From an uncultured Thiodictyon sp. (GTDB lineage Bacteria > Pseudomonadota > Gammaproteobacteria > Chromatiales > Chromatiaceae): a stretch of DNA of 36,481 nt. Positions 24,135 through 32,646 of this stretch are shown here, piece by piece (the stretch's first letter is position 1; each line of letters opens with the position of its first letter). The stretch is taken from contig NZ_CAJAXH010000106.1 in the NCBI RefSeq assembly GCF_903946935.1, forward strand, positions 1 to 36,481, given 5' to 3'. Below the pieces are notes generated by a model. That model was not told the origin of the DNA. It did not search any database and saw only the letters and a list, made by a program, of their open reading frames with translations. A program made the translations under genes and the position numbers.

Positions 24135-24675
24135 CCATTTCGGCGAGTTCCCGCGCGCTGGAGCGGGGTGGGGGGCTGCGTCGGCCCTCGGCCACGTCGC
24201 GGGCATAGCGACTCATGCGGGCGATGGCACGCGTGAGGTGCCAGGTGAAAAGTGCCCCGATGAGGCCGGAGACCAGCAGCAAGAGCAGCCCGCGGTCGCG
24301 GACCTTGGCCTCGCCGCGGGCGATGAAGGGGGCGACGGAGGCGCTCGGCTTGCCGACCGCCACCACCCCGATGGTCCGGCCCTCCCAGACCACCGGGGCG
24401 GCGACATACATCACCGAGGTCCCGTCGACCCCGGGCCTGGTCGGGGTCGCCCGTGCCCCATACTCCCCGCGCAAGGTCCGGTACACATCGTTCCAGCGCG
24501 AGAAGTCCTGCCCGACCAGGGCCGGGTCGGTGGCATAGAGCACCCGCCCGGTCGCGTCGGTGACATAGACCCGGTGGTCCAGGCTGCGCTTGGCGATATT
24601 CCAGATACCGGCCGTCACCGTGCGCTGGGCATAGGCCGCGAGGGCGGCGCCGATGCGCGCCTCGCGCGGGGCCGG
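24130..24675 (-). pseudogene. creC: creC remnant (sensor kinase, periplasmic part only)
   Basis: The frame matches the CreC sensor domain: AALAAYAQRTVTAGIWNIAK, HRVYVTDATGRVLYATDPAL, GQDFSRWNDVYRTLRGEYGA, SVMYVAAPVVWEGRTIGVVA, KPSASVAPFI, then one membrane helix (LLLLLVSGLIGALFTWHL) and a HAMP-like start. It stops at ELAEMD, so the histidine-kinase and ATPase domains are absent; the N-terminal membrane segment is also absent. It lies between creB and creD remnants in the normal operon order. Confidence 0.82.
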
Positions 24676-24676
24676 A

Positions 24677-24784
24677 TCATTGGTCGGCGAGGAAGCCCTC
24701 GGTGCCCAAGGCATAGATCAGGGTGTCGGCGATCGCCTGTTCGTCCTCGACGATCAGTATGCGTGGCAGGGGGGGTGCCGACAT
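24677..24784 (-). pseudogene. creB: creB remnant (first 35 residues of response regulator)
   Basis: MSAPPLPRILIVEDEQAIAD, then TLIYALGTEGFLADQ and a stop. VEDEQxIADTLxYxLxxEGF is the N-terminus of the CreB receiver domain. The phosphorylation Asp and the DNA-binding domain are missing. Its ATG lies 10 bases after the methionine gamma-lyase stop. Confidence 0.8.
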
Positions 24785-24794
24785 CTCGACCGGC

Positions 24795-25985
24795 TCAGGC
24801 CCCATCCAGCGCCTGGCGCAGATCGGCGGCCAGATCGGCACAGGTCTCCAGTCCGACCGACAGCCGCACCAGTCCCTCGCCGATCCCGTGGCGGGCGCGC
24901 TCCTCCGGGGTGTAGGTGGAGTGGGTCATGGAGGCCGGGTGCTGGGCCAGGGACTCGCAGTCGCCCAGGCTCACCGCCCGGATGACCAGACGCAGTGCGT
25001 CCATGAAACGCACCCCGGCGTCGTAGCCGCCGCGCAGTTCCAGGGCGATCATCCCCCCGGGGCGGCGCATCTGCCGGCGCGCCAGCTCGTACTGGGGAAA
25101 TGAGGGGAGCCCCGGATACCAGACCCGCGCCACCGCCGGGTGGCCCTCGAGCAACTCCGCGAGCCGCTGGGCCGAGTCGCAGTGGCGCTCCATGCGCAGT
25201 TCCAGGGTCTTGAGCCCGCGCAGCACCAGATGGGCATCCAGCGCCGAGATGCAGGCCCCGGTCATCTCCTTGATGCCGAAGAAGCGGATCTGCTGGATCA
25301 GCTCGCTCGGGCCCACCACCGCCCCGGCCAGCAGGTCGCCATGACCGCCCAGATATTTGGTCGCTGAATGCACCACGAGATCGGCACCCAGCGCCAGCGG
25401 GCGTTGCAGATAGGGCGTGCAATAGGTGTTGTCGACGATCGTCAAGGCCCCGTGTTGGCGGGCGATGGCGCTCACCGCGGCGATGTCCACCAGACGCATG
25501 TTGGGATTGGCGGGTGACTCGCAGAACACCACGCGGGTGCGCTCATCCAGGGCCGCGCTCAACTCATCTGGCCGGGTCAGGTCGACAAAGCGCACCTCGA
25601 TCCCCAGGCGCTTCAGTCCGTGCTCCAGATAGCCGAAGGTGCAGCCGTAGAGCGTCTGGTCCGCGACGACGGTGTCGCCGGCCGCCAGCAGCGTCCACAG
25701 GGTCGAGGTGATGGCGCCCATCCCCGAGGCGGTGGCGAGTCCCGCCTCGCCGCCCTCCAGGCTCGCCAGTCGCGCCTCCAGGACGGCGACCGTCGGGTTG
25801 CCAACGCGTGAATAGACAAAGCCCGGCGACTCGCCGCGGAACCGCCGCTGGCCCTCGGCGGTGTCCGGAAAGGCAAAGGTGGAGTTGAGATAGACGGGTG
25901 GATTGAGCGCCCCCTCGTGGTCGAGCGGGTTGTAACCCTCATGGATGGCGCGGGTGGCGAAGCCCAGCCCTTGGTCGTCGGTCAT
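24795..25985 (-). CDS. Methionine gamma-lyase (Cys/Met metabolism PLP enzyme)
   Basis: This PLP enzyme splits methionine to methanethiol, 2-oxobutyrate and ammonia, if the subfamily call is right. The 396-residue product starts MTDDQGLGFATRAIHEGYNP. It has FVYSRVGNPT, LYGCTFGYLEHGLKRLGIEV with Cys115 (the active-site Cys of methionine gamma-lyases), SATKYLGGHGD with the PLP Lys210, and SLGDCESLAQHPASMTHSTY. Residue for residue it looks closer to Pseudomonas MGL than to cystathionine gamma-synthase or O-succinylhomoserine sulfhydrylase, though those share the fold. The start overlaps the upstream gene's stop (ATGA), so it is translationally coupled. Confidence 0.88.
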   Translation of the reverse strand: MTDDQGLGFATRAIHEGYNPLDHEGALNPPVYLNSTFAFPDTAEGQRRFRGESPGFVYSRVGNPTVAVLEARLASLEGGEAGLATASGMGAITSTLWTLLAAGDTVVADQTLYGCTFGYLEHGLKRLGIEVRFVDLTRPDELSAALDERTRVVFCESPANPNMRLVDIAAVSAIARQHGALTIVDNTYCTPYLQRPLALGADLVVHSATKYLGGHGDLLAGAVVGPSELIQQIRFFGIKEMTGACISALDAHLVLRGLKTLELRMERHCDSAQRLAELLEGHPAVARVWYPGLPSFPQYELARRQMRRPGGMIALELRGGYDAGVRFMDALRLVIRAVSLGDCESLAQHPASMTHSTYTPEERARHGIGEGLVRLSVGLETCADLAADLRQALDGA

Positions 25986-27904
25986 CGGTTCCGTGTTCCT
26001 GTTGGTGGTGAGTTGTGCAGCGCCTTGCCCGCGGCGCGGATCTGTCGGGCGGCGGGGCTCGCGGCCAGGAGTTTTGCATAGCTTTCGGACTGGGCATAGT
26101 CCCAGTTGAGCAGGGTGTTGTAGAGCTGATCCGCCTCCGCCAAGGCCGCCGCCGCTGGCGGGCCAGGTTCCAGTCGATGCAGGGCGGCCCCATAGGCGTC
26201 GAGGGCGCGCTGGCGCTCGCCCGCTCCCAGCAGCCAGTCCGCCAGGCGCTGCTGCTGGTCCGGGGGGAGTGGCGTGCCCAGCAGTCCTTTGAGACCGCGG
26301 GACATGTCGGTGCCATAGGCCGGGAACAGTTCCCCAGGCCGTTCCAGTAGCCAGGCGGCCAGGGCCAGTTGTCCGGCCGGGGTGCGGTTCGCGGCCCGGC
26401 GCCCCGCCTCCCGCCAGCGGGCCGCGCGCTGCGGGTCGGTGCGTTCCAGGACGCAGGCGCCGGCCGCCCACTGACCCTGACCCAAGCGTCGCTCGGCCAA
26501 TGCCTGCGCCGCCACCGCGGCCCGTGGCCCAGCGCCCCGCGCGGTGGTTTGCAGGTTCTGATCAGCGACCGCCACATGCAGCAGAAAGTTAGCGGTGTCC
26601 TCGTCCAGGGCCGGCAGGGTTGCGGCGCGTGTCGCCTGCCCGGCATCGACCAGGGCGGTGGCGAGGATGGCGGCCGAGCGTGGATCCCCCGCCGCATCCA
26701 AGCGCCCTGCCTGGCGCAGGGCCTCCGCGTGTCGGCCCGCCCGCCCCAGTGCCAGGGTGCGCAGTTGCGCCCAGCGCTCGCTGGGTTTGGCGGGCTCGGC
26801 CGGGAATCCGGCGGGCAGGGTGGGGTCCTCGCGCGTCGCGGCGTCCACCAGCAGGCGCTCCTGGAGGTTGATGGCCCAGGGCGCGGGGGCCGCCTGGCCG
26901 ATGGCGTCCGCGGCGCGTCGCCAGAGTGCGTCCCACTGGGCGGCGGAGGGCGCCGGAACCAGGCCCAGCAGGGCGGTGGCGAGCAGCGGGTCCGGCAGTC
27001 CGGCCAGGTCCAGGTCCTGCGGGGCGCTGCCGTTGCGCAGCAGGTGGCGCATCTCCCAGAGCGCGCGGGCCGGTCGCCGGCCGTAGAGCTCGAGCAGCAG
27101 CGTCCAGGCGCCCGGGCCGTCCCCTTGCAGATAGAGTATCCGCAGCCGTTGCAGTCGGTTGAGATCGGTCAATGGATGGTCCGGGTGACGGGCCAGCCAG
27201 TCGTCATGGGCCGCGAGCAGCGCGGTCCAGGTCTCCGCGCTGGTGCCCTGGATCTGTCCCGGCCAGCCGTTGCCGATCTCCAGGCTCATGCGGTTGCGCA
27301 GCGCGGCCAGTTCCAGTGAGGGCCGACGCGGCGAGTCCGGGAAGCGCTCCAGGGTGGCGGCGGCCGCCTCGAAGGGGGCCGCGCGGATCGCCAGCACCTG
27401 ATCCAAGAGCGCCGTGCCGCCGCGCTCGGCGCCCACTTGGAACGCGGCGGCCGTCAGCGCTGCCGGGGTGTCGCCCAGGGCCGGTTCCACCTCGGCGAAC
27501 TCGACCGCCCGCCGCAGCGAGTCGCTCCCGGGTGCAGCCAGCGGTGCGGGCAGCGCGAGCAGGGTGTCGATCGCCCGCCGCGCCGCATCGCGGGCCGCCG
27601 CCCGGTCCCCGGTACCGAGCGCCAGCCCCATGGCGTCCAGGTCCGCCGCGACCGGGTCGCCCGCCGGTGCCTGCGCCCCTTCATAAGCGATCCGCGCCAG
27701 CAGCGCCCCCTGGTGTTGCCCGGCGATCCGGAAGGGGTCTAGGAAGCGGAAGGGCTCCACATAGGTGTTATCGACGTCGTCGGTGGTCAGCGACGCGACC
27801 GCCGGATGTAGGGAGGGCACGAAAATGGCCGGGCCGCCGCATGGCCAAGCGCTGCCGACCCACCCGAGTAGTAGGCCGGCCGCCAGCGACAGTGGTTTGT
27901 TCAT
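25982..27904 (-). CDS. Secreted helical-repeat protein of unknown function (640 aa)
   Basis: The start at 27904 (MNKPLSLAAGLLLGWVGSAW) gives a signal peptide cleaved near the Cys in AWPCGGPAIF; the context PC-GG is not a classical lipobox. The mature protein is Ala/Leu/Arg-rich and predicted helical throughout, with TPR-like pairs such as WTLLLELYGRRPARALWEMR and QRALDAYGAALHRLEP. No catalytic motif is seen. The frame is open upstream to 28831 but that part overlaps the DUF3142 gene in another phase. Start and stop both overlap neighbours by ATGA, so it is the middle gene of a tight three-gene operon. Confidence 0.8.
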   Translation of the reverse strand: MNKPLSLAAGLLLGWVGSAWPCGGPAIFVPSLHPAVASLTTDDVDNTYVEPFRFLDPFRIAGQHQGALLARIAYEGAQAPAGDPVAADLDAMGLALGTGDRAAARDAARRAIDTLLALPAPLAAPGSDSLRRAVEFAEVEPALGDTPAALTAAAFQVGAERGGTALLDQVLAIRAAPFEAAAATLERFPDSPRRPSLELAALRNRMSLEIGNGWPGQIQGTSAETWTALLAAHDDWLARHPDHPLTDLNRLQRLRILYLQGDGPGAWTLLLELYGRRPARALWEMRHLLRNGSAPQDLDLAGLPDPLLATALLGLVPAPSAAQWDALWRRAADAIGQAAPAPWAINLQERLLVDAATREDPTLPAGFPAEPAKPSERWAQLRTLALGRAGRHAEALRQAGRLDAAGDPRSAAILATALVDAGQATRAATLPALDEDTANFLLHVAVADQNLQTTARGAGPRAAVAAQALAERRLGQGQWAAGACVLERTDPQRAARWREAGRRAANRTPAGQLALAAWLLERPGELFPAYGTDMSRGLKGLLGTPLPPDQQQRLADWLLGAGERQRALDAYGAALHRLEPGPPAAAALAEADQLYNTLLNWDYAQSESYAKLLAASPAARQIRAAGKALHNSPPTGTRNR

Positions 27905-28743
27905 GGCAAGCGCTCCAATAGCCGGGACCAGTCGAAGCCGGCGGGAAAGACCCAAATCCCGCGGTAGGTTGGCAGTGCGGCCAGCGCGGGTAGCGCCGCG
28001 AGCCAGGCGGCATGATGGGTCCCGGGACGGTCGAACCCCCCCAGCCCCAGGGTGAAGGGGATGGCCGCGCGCGTCAGATCGGTGACCAGCCACGCGGCGC
28101 GTCCTGGCGTCCAGGGCTCGCCGGTGTCGAACACCTGGGGCACGATGCCGTCGACCCGGGCGGCGAAGCGCGCCCCGAACCCCGGGTCTTGCAGTTGGCT
28201 CTGCAGGGCGGTGATCCAGAGCGTGCGCCCCCGCAGGGCCCCGGCCCGGCAGGTATCCAGCCAGGCGGCGTAGACCGGGAGCCGGTCGCGCGGCGCATCG
28301 TAGTCCAACTCCACCGGCAGCGCGGCGAGGCGCGGGTCGACCGCGGCCAGCAGCCGCGCCAGTGCCCGGTCCAGTTGCGCCCCGGTCGGCCCCGGCGCCG
28401 CGCGGTGAAAGGAGTCGTCCAAGCGCACCACGAGCATGGCCGGCGCCCCCGCGACCCCCGGCGGCAGGCGCAGCCTGGTGCGTACCTGCCCGTCCCAGCT
28501 CATCTCGGCGATATTGACCGCGGCCGCTACGTCGGGGCGCACCCGTCGTGCCTGCTCTAGGACCGGCAGGTCGCGGCGCGACCAGACCCATTGTCCCACG
28601 GGGCTGGCGGCACCGACCGGCCAACAGCAGACGGCGCCCAGCGTCCAGGCGATGAGGCGGTACGCCAGCAGGCGTGCGGTGCGCCCTGCGGTGGCGTGGC
28701 GGCGTTGGTTGGGGATGGTCGCTGGCACGTCGATGGAGATCAT
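27901..28743 (-). CDS. DUF3142-family protein
   Basis: The 280-residue product has an N-terminal hydrophobic segment (LIAWTLGAVCCWPVGAA), then QWVWSRRDLPVLEQARRVRP, LRLDDSF-like LVVRLDDSFHRAAPG, VELDYDAPRDRLPVYAAWLD and DTGEPWTPGRAAWLV. This matches DUF3142, a family of unknown function whose fold is probably a TIM barrel and which often sits by a tetratricopeptide-like secreted partner. Its stop overlaps the next ATG (ATGA). The two together are probably exported; how they relate to methionine gamma-lyase is unclear. Confidence 0.82.
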   Translation of the reverse strand: MISIDVPATIPNQRRHATAGRTARLLAYRLIAWTLGAVCCWPVGAASPVGQWVWSRRDLPVLEQARRVRPDVAAAVNIAEMSWDGQVRTRLRLPPGVAGAPAMLVVRLDDSFHRAAPGPTGAQLDRALARLLAAVDPRLAALPVELDYDAPRDRLPVYAAWLDTCRAGALRGRTLWITALQSQLQDPGFGARFAARVDGIVPQVFDTGEPWTPGRAAWLVTDLTRAAIPFTLGLGGFDRPGTHHAAWLAALPALAALPTYRGIWVFPAGFDWSRLLERLP

Positions 28744-28956
28744 CTTGTCGATCCATTGGGAACGGCTGTGGGCTGACAGCGCGGGGCGGCGGTGCGCTCA
28801 AGGGTGCTATCATACGCGTCCATATCGCCACGCACTGGTGGGCGAGTTAATTTATAAAAACAGGGGAGTGCGAACCTGCGGGCGGCCCCGTGAGGCGCCG
28901 GTGGCGGTCCGTATGGGCGATCGTCCCCACCCTGGATACACCCTAGAGACTCCCCG

Positions 28957-30525
28957 ATGACCACCCCCCCCCGTACCGTCCTGATCATGGACACCACGCT
29001 GCGCGATGGCGAGCAGACCCAAGGGGTGTCCTTCTCCCCGGATGAGAAGGTGAATATCGCCAAGATGTTGCTGGACCTGGTCCGGGTGGACCGCATCGAG
29101 GTCGCCTCGGCGCGGGTCTCGCCGGGGGAGCAGGAGGCGCTGGCCCAGATCGTCGACTGGGCGGCCTCGCGCGGGCTGGCGCAGCGCGTGGAGGTCCTGG
29201 GCTTCGTGGATGGGGGCCAGAGCGTGGAGTGGATCGCGCACGCCGGTGGGCGGGTGCTCAACCTGCTGGCCAAGGGCAGCGAGACCCACTGTCGCGGCCA
29301 GCTCGGCAAGACCCTGGACGAGCATGCGGCCGACGTGCGCGAGACCGTCGCCATCGCCTTGGCCCGCGGGCTCAAGGTCAATCTCTATCTGGAGGATTGG
29401 TCCAACGGTTATCGCGATCAGCCGGGCTATGTCTATGGCCTGATGGAGCGCCTGGCCGATTGCGGGATCGAGCATTTCATGCTGCCGGACACCCTGGGGG
29501 TGATGACCCCAGAGCGGGTCGCCGCCGCCATGGGCGACATGATCGGGCGCTTTGCCGGGGTCAAGTTCGACTTCCATCCACACAACGACTATGGCCTGGC
29601 GACGGCCAATGTGCTGGCCGCCGCCCTGGCGGGCGCGGCGGCCGTACACTGCACCGTGAACTGCCTGGGCGAGCGCGCGGGCAATGCCTCGCTGGCCGAG
29701 GTGGCGGTCAATCTGCGCGATCAGCTCGGTTTTACCATCGGGATCGATGAGACCCATCTGGCCCGGGTGAGCGAGCTGGTGGAATATTTCTCCGGTAAGC
29801 GCATCGCCGACAACGCCCCCATCGTGGGGGCCGATGTCTTCACCCAGACCGCCGGTATCCATGCCGACGGCGACCGCAAGGGCAGTCTTTATCACACCCG
29901 GCTCTCGCCCGAGCGCTTCGCCCGGCGGCGCAAGTATGCACTGGGCAAGCTGGCCGGCAAGGCGTCGCTGGCGAAGAACCTGGAGTGGCTGGATATCAGC
30001 CTGTCGGAGGAGAACCAGCGGCGGGTGTTGGCGCGGATCGTGGAGCTTGGCGACTCCAAGAAGACCATCACCATCGACGACCTGCCATTCATCATCGCCG
30101 AGGTGCTGGACAGCAAGGACTACCACCACGCCGAACTGCTGGCCTGTACCGTCACCTCGAGCCTCGACCTGGAGTCGATCGCCAGCATCAAGCTGCGCCT
30201 GGGCACCGAGGTGTTGAGCGCGGCGGGCAGCGGCAACGGCGGCTTTGCGGCATTCGACAACGCACTGGCGCGGCTGGTGCGTCGGGCCGGTTTCAGCCTG
30301 CCCCCGCTCAAGGACTTCGAGGTACGCATCCCCAAGGGCGGGCGCAGCGATGCGCTGACCGAGTGTACGATCACCTGGGACACCGACCACGGCGACATCA
30401 AGACCCGGGGGGTGCATGCCAACCAGGTGTATGCCGCCATTGCGGCGACCATGCGGATGCTCAATATCGTCATGCATCGGCGGCTCGCCGAGCGCCAAGG
30501 CGAGGCAGCGGCTGCGCCAGCCTGA
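28957..30525 (+). CDS. 2-isopropylmalate synthase-type enzyme (LeuA2 group)
   Basis: The 522-residue product belongs to the DRE-TIM metallolyases that condense acetyl-CoA with a 2-oxo acid. IMDTTLRDGEQTQGVSFSPD carries the first signature, DRIEVASARVSPGE follows, and the metal site is FHPHNDYG with NCLGERAGNASL. AGIHADGDRKGSLY and a C-terminal LeuA-dimer regulatory domain (about 365-505) complete it. The IASARV-type segment and length are typical of LeuA2 proteins; (R)-citramalate synthase is the main alternative. A product of either kind feeds leucine or isoleucine synthesis. The ATG is preceded by AGAGA. No leuCD are adjacent. Confidence 0.88.
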   Translation: MTTPPRTVLIMDTTLRDGEQTQGVSFSPDEKVNIAKMLLDLVRVDRIEVASARVSPGEQEALAQIVDWAASRGLAQRVEVLGFVDGGQSVEWIAHAGGRVLNLLAKGSETHCRGQLGKTLDEHAADVRETVAIALARGLKVNLYLEDWSNGYRDQPGYVYGLMERLADCGIEHFMLPDTLGVMTPERVAAAMGDMIGRFAGVKFDFHPHNDYGLATANVLAAALAGAAAVHCTVNCLGERAGNASLAEVAVNLRDQLGFTIGIDETHLARVSELVEYFSGKRIADNAPIVGADVFTQTAGIHADGDRKGSLYHTRLSPERFARRRKYALGKLAGKASLAKNLEWLDISLSEENQRRVLARIVELGDSKKTITIDDLPFIIAEVLDSKDYHHAELLACTVTSSLDLESIASIKLRLGTEVLSAAGSGNGGFAAFDNALARLVRRAGFSLPPLKDFEVRIPKGGRSDALTECTITWDTDHGDIKTRGVHANQVYAAIAATMRMLNIVMHRRLAERQGEAAAAPA

Positions 30526-30534
30526 CCGTCCGTC

Positions 30535-30710
30535 GCGCCTGGGAGCGCCGACATTCTGTCGGCGACGGCGCGAAGCGCCGTTAGAACCTGGCGAAAACAA
30601 GGCCCATGGCGATTCACCGCGAACCGCCGACGGCGGTTGGCCGACAGCATGTCGGCGCTCCCAGGCGCTCCGCGCGGGGAGCGCTGGCGGCCGGAACTAT
30701 GGTCAAGGCC
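30535..30710. repeat. Nested palindromic element, variant D
   Basis: The inner arms GCGCCTGGGAGCGCCGACA (30535-30553) and its complement (30650-30668) each extend into a GCCGACA/TGTCGGC hairpin. The right outer arm GGCCGGAACTATGGTCAAGG+CC (30689-30710) matches the family's outer motif. The left outer arm is not found. Confidence 0.75.
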
Positions 30711-30726
30711 CACCAGGAGGTTGCAG

Positions 30727-30933
30727 ATGTTAGTCAAAGAAGAAGACGCCAAGCGTTTTTTTTGCCCGGTAGTCTCCGGCGCCCAACAGCACATCGTGTG
30801 CAAGGGTAGCCACTGCATGGCCTGGCGTTGGGCCAGCTATAACGCCGACACCCCGCTCCCGGACCCCGAGGCGATCCACCAGCAGTTCGGGTACTGCGGG
30901 CTGGCCGGTGTGATCACGTTGCCGCCGGTCTGA
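30727..30933 (+). CDS. Small Cys-rich protein (68 aa), possible metal binder
   Basis: An excellent ribosome site (AGGAGG, 7 bases before the ATG at 30727) supports this small gene. The product has KRFFCPVVSG, HIVCKGSHCMAWRW and FGYCGLAG, so Cys residues at 13, 25, 30 and 56 could form one metal site. No signal peptide. I do not know a named family, though the CxGxxCMAWRW segment looks like a conserved motif. The ribosome site begins just after the palindromic element at 30710. Confidence 0.85.
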   Translation: MLVKEEDAKRFFCPVVSGAQQHIVCKGSHCMAWRWASYNADTPLPDPEAIHQQFGYCGLAGVITLPPV

Positions 30934-30995
30934 GGGGCGGCAGCCGGTCGCTCCTGCCGCGTCGGAGCGATCCCCCGGCCGCGACGGGCGCGAGG

Positions 30996-31001
30996 TATAC
31001 T
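30996..31001 (+). promoter_or_regulatory. Likely -10 box of the CysZ/J-domain gene
   Basis: GAGGTATACTGTCCC contains TATACT 34 bases before the ATG. There is no convincing -35 box; the half hairpin CCCCCGGCCGCGACG lies in its place. Confidence 0.45.
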
Positions 31002-31034
31002 GTCCCTCCCGGTATCCACCACGCGAAACCAGCC

Positions 31035-32219
31035 ATGTCCGTCGATCCCGTCTCCGGTGCCGGCTACCTGCTCCAAGGTATCCGGCTCATCGCCCGCCCC
31101 GGCCTGCGCCGTTTCGTCATCCTCCCACTGCTGATCAACATCCTGGTCTTTGCTGCCGGGATCTGGGCCGGGGTGTCGTGGTTCAAGGGGTTCGTCACCT
31201 CCATGCACGCTTGGATCCCGGGCTGGCTCCAGTGGTTGGACTGGCTGCTGTGGCCGCTGTTCGCCCTGCTCCTCCTGGTGCTGGTGGTTTATGGGTTTTC
31301 ACTGGTGGCCAACCTGATCGCCTCGCCCTTCAACGGCCTGCTCGCCGAGAAGGTGGAACTGCTGCTCACCGGGCGGTCACTGGAGCAGGGCGGGGGCATG
31401 GCGCAGCTGCTGCGGGAGCTCCTCCCGACCCTGGTGGATGAGGGCAAGAAGGTGCTCTATGCACTGGCGCTCGCCATCCCCTTTCTGTTCCTCCTGTTCG
31501 TCCCGGTGGTGGGCCCCGTGCTCTGGTTCCTTTACACCGCCTGGGTCCTGGCGCTCCAGTATCTGGACTATCCCATGGGCAACAGTGGGCTCAAGTTCCG
31601 GGAGATGCGTCGGCGTTTGCAGGAGCGCCGCGGCCTCAGCCTGGGATTCGGTGCGGCGACCGCCGGGCTCAGTCTGATCCCGGTGGTTAACTTCATCGTC
31701 ATGCCGAGCGCGGTGGCCGGTGCGACCGCCCTGTGGGTGCGCGAACTCAAGGGGCCGGGCAATTACCAGGGGCCACACGAGTCTCGGGTCGCCACCCGCG
31801 GTGTGCGGCTGGTGGTCGATCAGCTCTCCGGGCAGATCCGCGGTGAACTGCTGGCGGGGCCCTACCAGGGGCAGGCGCTGGAGGCGGTCTCCACCGAGGA
31901 CCTCAAGAGCCTGCTGGAACTCTGGAATCAGACCGACCTGGCCTCCGCCGAGGCGCTGGAGGTCTACCTGGAGCACGAGCGCCAGCATCAGGTGCGGCAC
32001 CCCCATCCGCCCCGGCCGTCCGCCAACCCGCCGGTCCCGCCGTCCGTCCGCATGGTGGCGGAAGAGGCGCGGGCAGTGCTGGGTTTGACCGCGCAGGCGG
32101 GTCCGGAGGAGGTCCTGGCGGCCCATCGGCGGCTGATGCTGCGCCTGCACCCGGACCGGGGCGGCTCGGACTACCTGGCCGCCAAGCTCAATGAGGCCAA
32201 GGATGTCCTGCTCGGGTGA
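31035..32219 (+). CDS. CysZ-like membrane protein fused to a J-domain
   Basis: Residues 1 to about 235 match the EI24/CysZ family (SGAGYLLQGIRLIARPGLRR, then membrane helices, LIASPFNGLLAEKVE, and LDYPMGNSGLKFREMRRRLQ). CysZ carries sulfate into the cytoplasm for cysteine synthesis. From about 250 to 394 the sequence is that of the C-terminal half of short membrane-bound DnaJ proteins (GQALEAVSTEDLKSLLELWN, YLEHERQH) and ends with a J-domain having His372-Pro-Asp in RLMLRLHPDRGGSDYLAAKL. The frame is open throughout, so this is a true fusion or the product of a deletion that joined two membrane proteins. The HPD motif suggests it could stimulate DnaK at the membrane. Confidence 0.85.
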   Translation: MSVDPVSGAGYLLQGIRLIARPGLRRFVILPLLINILVFAAGIWAGVSWFKGFVTSMHAWIPGWLQWLDWLLWPLFALLLLVLVVYGFSLVANLIASPFNGLLAEKVELLLTGRSLEQGGGMAQLLRELLPTLVDEGKKVLYALALAIPFLFLLFVPVVGPVLWFLYTAWVLALQYLDYPMGNSGLKFREMRRRLQERRGLSLGFGAATAGLSLIPVVNFIVMPSAVAGATALWVRELKGPGNYQGPHESRVATRGVRLVVDQLSGQIRGELLAGPYQGQALEAVSTEDLKSLLELWNQTDLASAEALEVYLEHERQHQVRHPHPPRPSANPPVPPSVRMVAEEARAVLGLTAQAGPEEVLAAHRRLMLRLHPDRGGSDYLAAKLNEAKDVLLG

Positions 32220-32646
32220 ATTGAGTCCGCTGCGGCCTGGGGTGGCGACTGGCAAGCGACGTCACCATAGTGCCGACCAGGTCACAGATTGACGCTCCCA
32301 GTGTGCGGGGGAGGGGCTTGGCGCCTCGCCCCGCGCGGACCCGATTGACCCCAAGCCCCTATCTATGATTTCATGCAGCCGCGTTTAACGATTGAACGCA
32401 CGCTCCCGGTAGTACCCCGAAAAATGGACCTAAAACCCTGTACCGTCTATGTAACGGTATGGCGGTAGCATGTCCGGGACCTGAGTTCGGTACGGTTTCT
32501 TCAACCACACCCGACGCTCGTGATAGCGCGGCAGCGCCACTCCCGTCCCAGGCCGCTGGCCGACATTGCGGGCACGGCCATCCCACGACACCACCGCCTG
32601 TGAAACCGCTGCGGCTTGACGGGCTTGACATATCGTACGGAATAGT
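32220..32646. other. Gene-poor stretch
   Basis: No gene is supported. A minus-strand frame (32430-32669) reads RARNVGQRPGTGVALPRYHE and PPYRYIDGTGF, and an adjacent frame has a CPQC pair, so this may be a shifted relic of a zinc-ribbon-containing gene, but I cannot identify it. TTGACGGGCTTGACA near 32616 has -35-like boxes without a matching -10. Confidence 0.3.

Noticed and set aside
25986-26471. Long N-terminal extension of methionine gamma-lyase
   Set aside because: The open frame upstream of 25985 is in a different phase of the neighbouring gene and reads as Arg/Pro/Gly-rich shadow sequence.
27905-28831. N-terminal extension of the 640-residue helical protein
   Set aside because: The ATG at 27904 starts a signal peptide; the upstream open frame is a shadow of the DUF3142 gene.
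28853-28858. TATAAA as -10 box for the LeuA2-type gene
   Set aside because: No acceptable -35 box at 16-18 bases; AT-rich context makes a chance match likely.
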